Assembly (NCBI RefSeq): GCF_014650175.1
Contig: NZ_BMUL01000021.1
Coordinates: forward strand, 31,939 to 95,938
Direction of reading: 5' to 3'
DNA: 64,000 nucleotides
Source of the DNA: Streptomyces termitum
Lineage (GTDB): Bacteria; Actinomycetota; Actinomycetes; Streptomycetales; Streptomycetaceae
Part shown: piece by piece, positions 36,401 through 42,400 of the stretch
How the letters are laid out: every line of letters starts with the position of its first letter
Position numbering within the stretch: position 1 is the first letter of the stretch
The notes under the pieces: model-generated
The model's database searches: none
Seen by the model: only the letters and a program-made list of their open reading frames with translations
What the model was told of the DNA's origin: nothing
Position numbers and translations under genes: made by a program

Positions 36401-39400
36401 TTCGGAGACGACAGGGAACTGGCCATCGGCAAACTCATGGAAGGACCCGTCCTCCTCTGGGCCTCCCACGCGGCGATCGGCCACGAGCTCTCCCGTCAGG
36501 ACAAGGAGGTCGCCGCCGACCTGAACGTGGGCCGGGACAGCGTGTCGCAGGACTTCGCCACGCTCCGCGACGCCCTGCCGGAAGTGATCGCCCAGCAGAT
36601 CGAAACGGGTGCCGAGCTGACCTCGATGGTGGAAACCGGGGAGAGCGCGCAGAGCATGCTGGACCTCCTGGCGGAGAAGTCGCCCGAGCTCGACAGCCGT
36701 TACCGGATGATCTGCGCCAAGTCGGAGGAGTACACCTTCTACCAGCACGCGCAGATGGTGGCCGGTCAGTACCTCAAACTCGCCGCCTCCACAACCGGGA
36801 ACGACGCCCGTCTGGTCCCCGTGGACGTCGTCGTCAAGGCGATCCTCTTCCACGACATCGAGAAGCTGAACTCACAGGGGATGTACGGGAAGGACAAGGC
36901 CGAGCACGACAAGGAGCCGGAGCACCGCGGCGCCGTGGAGCTCATGCGCACCTACCAGCGCCTCTGGGGAGACCCCCACGACGCGACGGTGGCCCGCGCC
37001 TTCCGTGCCGCCGTGGCCATGGTCGACTCCGACCCGCTGGGGTTCTACTTCCGGGAGAAGAGCACCGCCGACGAGACGTTCCTCTGGATCACGGAGAAGG
37101 CCCTCCAGCTGACGGACCGGCCGGAGACGGTCGTGGTGGACGGCCGGCGCCGCCCCGCTCCTCTCGGTGACGCGGAGCTCCGCGACATCCGGAAGTTCTT
37201 CCACGAGTTCGTCCAGTACTACCAGGCGGACCTCTCCTCCTACACGACGTACAGCAGCTACCGCTCCGACGGCACCACGCAGAGCGGAAAGAACACCTAC
37301 AACAAGTACTTCCTGCCCCCCGCGGGCACTTTCGTCGGGGGCGAGGGACCCCTCCTCGCCCCCGACGGGACCCCGGCCCCCGAGGAGGGCTTCCCGCGCT
37401 ACCACAGGTTCAAGTTCTCCCCGCACCAAGACAGCGCGAACAAGCCCTCGTACGAGGAGAAGTACGCCGAGCTGGCCGCGATGTTCGCGGACAACGACGC
37501 CGTGCGCAGTAATTTCGAGCGCACCGAGACGTCGCGTCTCCGCCTGGTGACCGAGAAGTTCGAAGACCCGGCGAACCCCCAGCCGTCCCCCACGTCGGAG
37601 CAGACGCAGAGCGACGAGGACGGCTCGTCGGACAGCGATTTCTACGGAATCGACTTCGCCCCCATGCCCGGCGAAGAGGACGGCAACGGCGCGGACACGG
37701 ACTCCGACGGCGGCCTGACGGGCCTCTTCAACGAAGAGGGCGGGGACGGCATCACCCCCTTCGGCGGCGGCGACGGCCCCGCCCCCGGTGCGCGGGGGAC
37801 CTCCGCCGAGAGGATCGCCGAACTCGCCGACGCCCTCGCCCGGTCCCACCAGGACAACGAGACCCACCACCTCGTCGATCCCGACGCCGGTACGGCCGAG
37901 TCGGACCGCATCCGGAGGGTCGTCGCGCGCTTCCCCCGGGACGACCGGTTCTTCACGCTCGCCGGGCACGTCACGGGGAGCGACGGCGCGCCCGTCTGGC
38001 ACGGGCACCCGGTCACCCCCGACGAGCTGGCCGGGGCGCTGTCCCGGCTCGCCGACGACGGGGTGTGGGACACGGCGAAGCCGCTGCGGTTCGCCGCCTG
38101 CGGGCTGGGCGGCGACGTGGAGCACTCGTACGCCGCCGACACGCTGCGGGCGCTGCGGGAGCTGCGGCCCGATCTGCCGCTCACCGCGTACGCCCCCCGG
38201 TCCACGCTGTGGTTCGTCCCCTCGGTGACCGGTACGGACTCCTCGGGCACCGGGCACACGGTCGTGGCCCAGAAGGTCGCCTGGGGTGCCGACGGCAAGC
38301 CCCGGCTGGTCCCCGACCACTGGGTCAAGCTGTCCCTGCCGGCGGACGGGGACGGCACCGTGAAGGCCACCCTCCTCGGTGCCCACATGCCGCCGGACGG
38401 CGTCCTGCCCGACGACGCGCTCTCCCCCGACGACGTGCCGGTGACGACTCCGGCGCCGGAGGGCTATCTCGTCGACGACGGGACCGCGGACGGGGACGCC
38501 TCCCGCGCCGTGCCGTTCGGCCCCGTCACGAACGGCCGCGACGGCCAGGCCGAGAGCAGCGCCATGGCCCAACAGCGGGCCGAGCGGGCCGAGGCGCGGC
38601 GGCTCGCCGAGGAGGCCGAGGCGCAGCGGACCGCCGAGGCCGAGGCCGAGAAGAAGCGGCTCGCCGAGGAGGCCGGGGAGCGGCGCCGGGCCCGGCGTCA
38701 CGCCCGGCGCCTCGCCGAGGCCGAACTCCGCGTGCGGGCCGGGCACCCCGCCGGCGCCACTCCCCTCACCGAGGCCCAGGTCGCCGACGCCGCCCGGCGC
38801 CTCGTCCTGGCAGAGGACGTCGCCGCCTCGCTCCTCGCCACCCCGCACCCCGACGACGCCGGAACCACCTCCTCCCCGGAGGACTCCTCGTCCGCGAAGG
38901 CCCCCTGGTACACCGCGCGGCAGGCGCTCGGCGACGGGCAGGTCCTGCCCTCGACCGAGGCGACCCTGCGGCGCCAGGACCTGCACCGGGCCCTGGCGCC
39001 CGGGGCGGAGGCGCTGGGCGGGAACAAGACGCTCCGCCGGATCGTGGGGAAGCTGGACCTGCTGATCGGCCGGGAGGCGTCGGCCGACTGGGACGGGTTC
39101 CTGCGCAAGGGCGCGGTCTTCCCCCTCGGCGACAAGATCGTGGTCGTGACCGCCGGTCCGGGCCGCCTCACCCGCGACCAGGACCGGACCACGGGGACGA
39201 TGCCCCCGTACGCCACGCGGAACCAGGCCGTCGCCGGCCACGTCGAGTCCTCCGGCGGCAACCTCGGGCTCTCCGGCGGTCTGGACGTGGTGACGAAGCT
39301 GGTGGGCATGGGCGCCCTGACCGGCGTGACCCCGTCCGGCAAGATCCAGGCCGGTGCCACGTACGGCTCGGCCCGCACCGCCACGACGGAGACCCAGGCC

Positions 39401-42400
39401 GCCGGGCGGACCGTGCTCAAGGAGCTGGACGTGTTCACCGGAGGCGTGGACCTCCAGGTGCACGTCATCGACAAGGCGGGCTCCTCCCGCACGGCGCACG
39501 CGTCCCTGCCCGTGAAGCTGCGGTACGCCTTCCCGACCGGCGTCACCCCCGACGATTCGAAGGACGCCTCGAAGGACGACTGGAAGGTCGTCCGGCCCGA
39601 GGCGCTCAAGACCGTGCTCTCCACGGTCAACGCGGTCGCGCCGGGACCGCTCCTGGTCGACCTCGCCGCGACCCTGCGGAAGGCCAAGTTCGCCCCGGAC
39701 GCCGTCTCCCGGCTCGTCGCCGACGTCTCCGACGGCTTCTTCAACGAGAAGTCGCTCAAGGACGGCAACCAGTGGTGGAGCACCGGGAGCCTGACCTCCC
39801 GGCCGTTCAGCGGCGGGGGGCTGCTGAAGCCGCTCGGCGGCCACTTCGTCGTCGGCGCCACCCTGACCGGCCTGCGGCACAAGGGCGACACCGCGAGCGC
39901 GCTGCGGGTGCGGGAGGACTTCTCCGGCACGTTCGGCGTGAAGTCGAGCGGCAAGCACGCCGACAAGTCGGGCCTCACGTTCGGCGCGACCATGCCGATG
40001 AGCACCTCGGGGTTCTCCTTCGCCCCCAGCGTGGAGGTGAGCCTCAGCGCGTCCCGCGCGCACAACTTCGACGTCGGCGGCTCCGACAAGAGCAAGGTGA
40101 AGATCAAGCACAAGGAGGAGATCCAGGCCGAGTACCAGGCCACGGCGCGGTTCCGGGTGGAGTTCTTCTCGACGTCCAAGCGGGCGCCGCTGACGTTCAC
40201 CTCGACGGTGGAACTGGCCGTGGGCGTGCCCGCCTCCCGGTCCGCCGAGTTCGAGAACCTGCTGCTCGGCCCGGAGGGAGAGCGGGAGACGGCGGAGACG
40301 CAGCCGGAGCGGGACACCTCCCCGGTGGCCCCGTACCCCTCCCGCTTCCAGGACGTGGGGAAGGCCGTGCTCACCCTGCTGGGGCTGGCCGGCACCAAGC
40401 CGTCCCCCCTCCCCGACCCGAACGCACTGCCGTTCCCGAAGGAGCCCGTGACCGGGCCGGAGGGGCTGCTGAAGGTGGCCCAGAAGCATCCGATCGAGAT
40501 CGCGGCGCCCCTCGGCGTGCTCCCGGCCGGTGACGCCTGGGCGGGACTGCGCGACAACTCGCGGGTGAAGCCGGTCGTCCAGGACCAGGTCTACACGGTG
40601 ACCCCTCCGGGCACCCCCGGCCCGGCCTTCCGCTACCTGGTGGACGCCTTCGGGCGGATCACCGGCGTGGAGCGGATGCGCTCCTCCACCTTCACCGAGG
40701 CGTTCGGCGCGCTGACGGCAACGGACCTCGTGAAGCGGCTCACCGAGCTCAGCGAGAGCCGCCCCGAGCTCGTCTTCGAGGTGCGGTACCCGCCCGGCAC
40801 CGCGTCGTATCGCATCCCGGACAACGAGACCGGCGCCCCGCGGCAGCGGATGGTGGTCCACCCCGGCCCGGCCGGAGAACCGACCGTGGACAGCGTCATC
40901 CACCACCCGGTCGAGCACGCCGCCCGCCCCGACGGGACGCCCGCGCCGGAAGCGGCACCGGTGCCGACGGTGGAGAACCCCCGGGACGCCCAGACGGTCG
41001 CCACCGGTCTGCGCGGTCTCCGCTCCCTCGTCCCCCACCGGTCCGTCGCGGTGCGCATCCACCCGGATTACGGCCCCTCCGCCGACCTCGTCACGGCCCT
41101 GGACCCCACGAACACGGCGAACGACGGGCTGGCCGTCCTCCTGGACGACCGCGCTCCCCGGACCGTCGAGAACGGGCGGCCCACCGGCTACGTGGTCGAC
41201 GTGGCGGCGGACGGCACCGTCACCGGCCCCGTCCGGCTGCGGGACTTCGCCAAGGACCCGCGGGAACCGGCCGCCCTCGCCTCGCGCACCGGCCTCGGCT
41301 CCGGCGTGGCCGCCGAACTCCCCGGCGCCGACGACGTGCTGGCGGCCGCCCGGAGCTGGCTCGACGGCCATCTGAAGAACACCGGCCTGAAGGACACGCT
41401 GAGCCGGGAGGAGTACGCGCAGCTCCACCGGGAGCTGGAGGCGGCCTTCGGCACGCCCGCCCTGCGGGCCCGCTTCGCCGACCTCCTCGGCGCGGGATTC
41501 CCCCTCGTCCTGCACGTCGGCGGCCAGGAGATCCGGCTGCACGTGCGCAGCGAACTCCTCGACCTGTGGGGCACGTCCACCGAGGACGGCCTGTCGACGA
41601 CCCGCGCGGTCACCCGCAACACCAACCAGGCCGTGGGCGTCGGCGACCAGTACGGCGGCTCGCTCTCCGCCGGTTTCACGCCGCGGTTCGAGCCCCGGGA
41701 GAACCACCGGGTCGAGATGCCCTCCGTCAAGGCCGCCGCCGGCGTCACCTTCTCGAACACCAAGGAGTCGGTGGCCGCCACCGTCAAGACCACCCGCGAG
41801 CAGGAGACCACCGGTGGCCACACCGTCTTCTCCTACGAGGTCTCCCACCACCTGACGGCGACGGTCCACACGAGCGGGGGCAAGCTGCTCTCCGGCTCCG
41901 GCCTGAGCGTCGAGGGCCCCGGCGTGTCCGCGAAGATCCGCGTCGGCGACGACCACCTGGGCTCCTCCGGCACGGCCCCCTCCGACACCCTCGGCACCGT
42001 GCGGGACCACGAGACGGACGCCACCGCCTGGGAGAGCCATGCCGAACAGCCGCTCCTCACCGGTCTCCGCCAGGGCACCGGAACCGTCCACCCCGAATTC
42101 CTCGGCACCTCCGACCTCACCCTCATCACCGCCCGGATGGTCACCGGGAACACCGGCGGGAAGCCGTCCGAGGGCCTGGCGGGCGAGTTCGCCCAGCACT
42201 CCGAGGACGCCGTCGGCGCCCTGGACGAGAAGGTCACCGAGGAGATCGAGAAGGTCTTCACGCCGACCTTCCTCCAGTCCCAGTTCGAGCAGCTCATCGG
42301 AGCGGACGGCGCGGTCTTCCCGCTGCCGGACACCTCGTCCGGCCTCACGCAGGCCCTCGTGGTCCGGCTGCTCCCGGGCCCGCTCCGGCACGAGGGGAGC

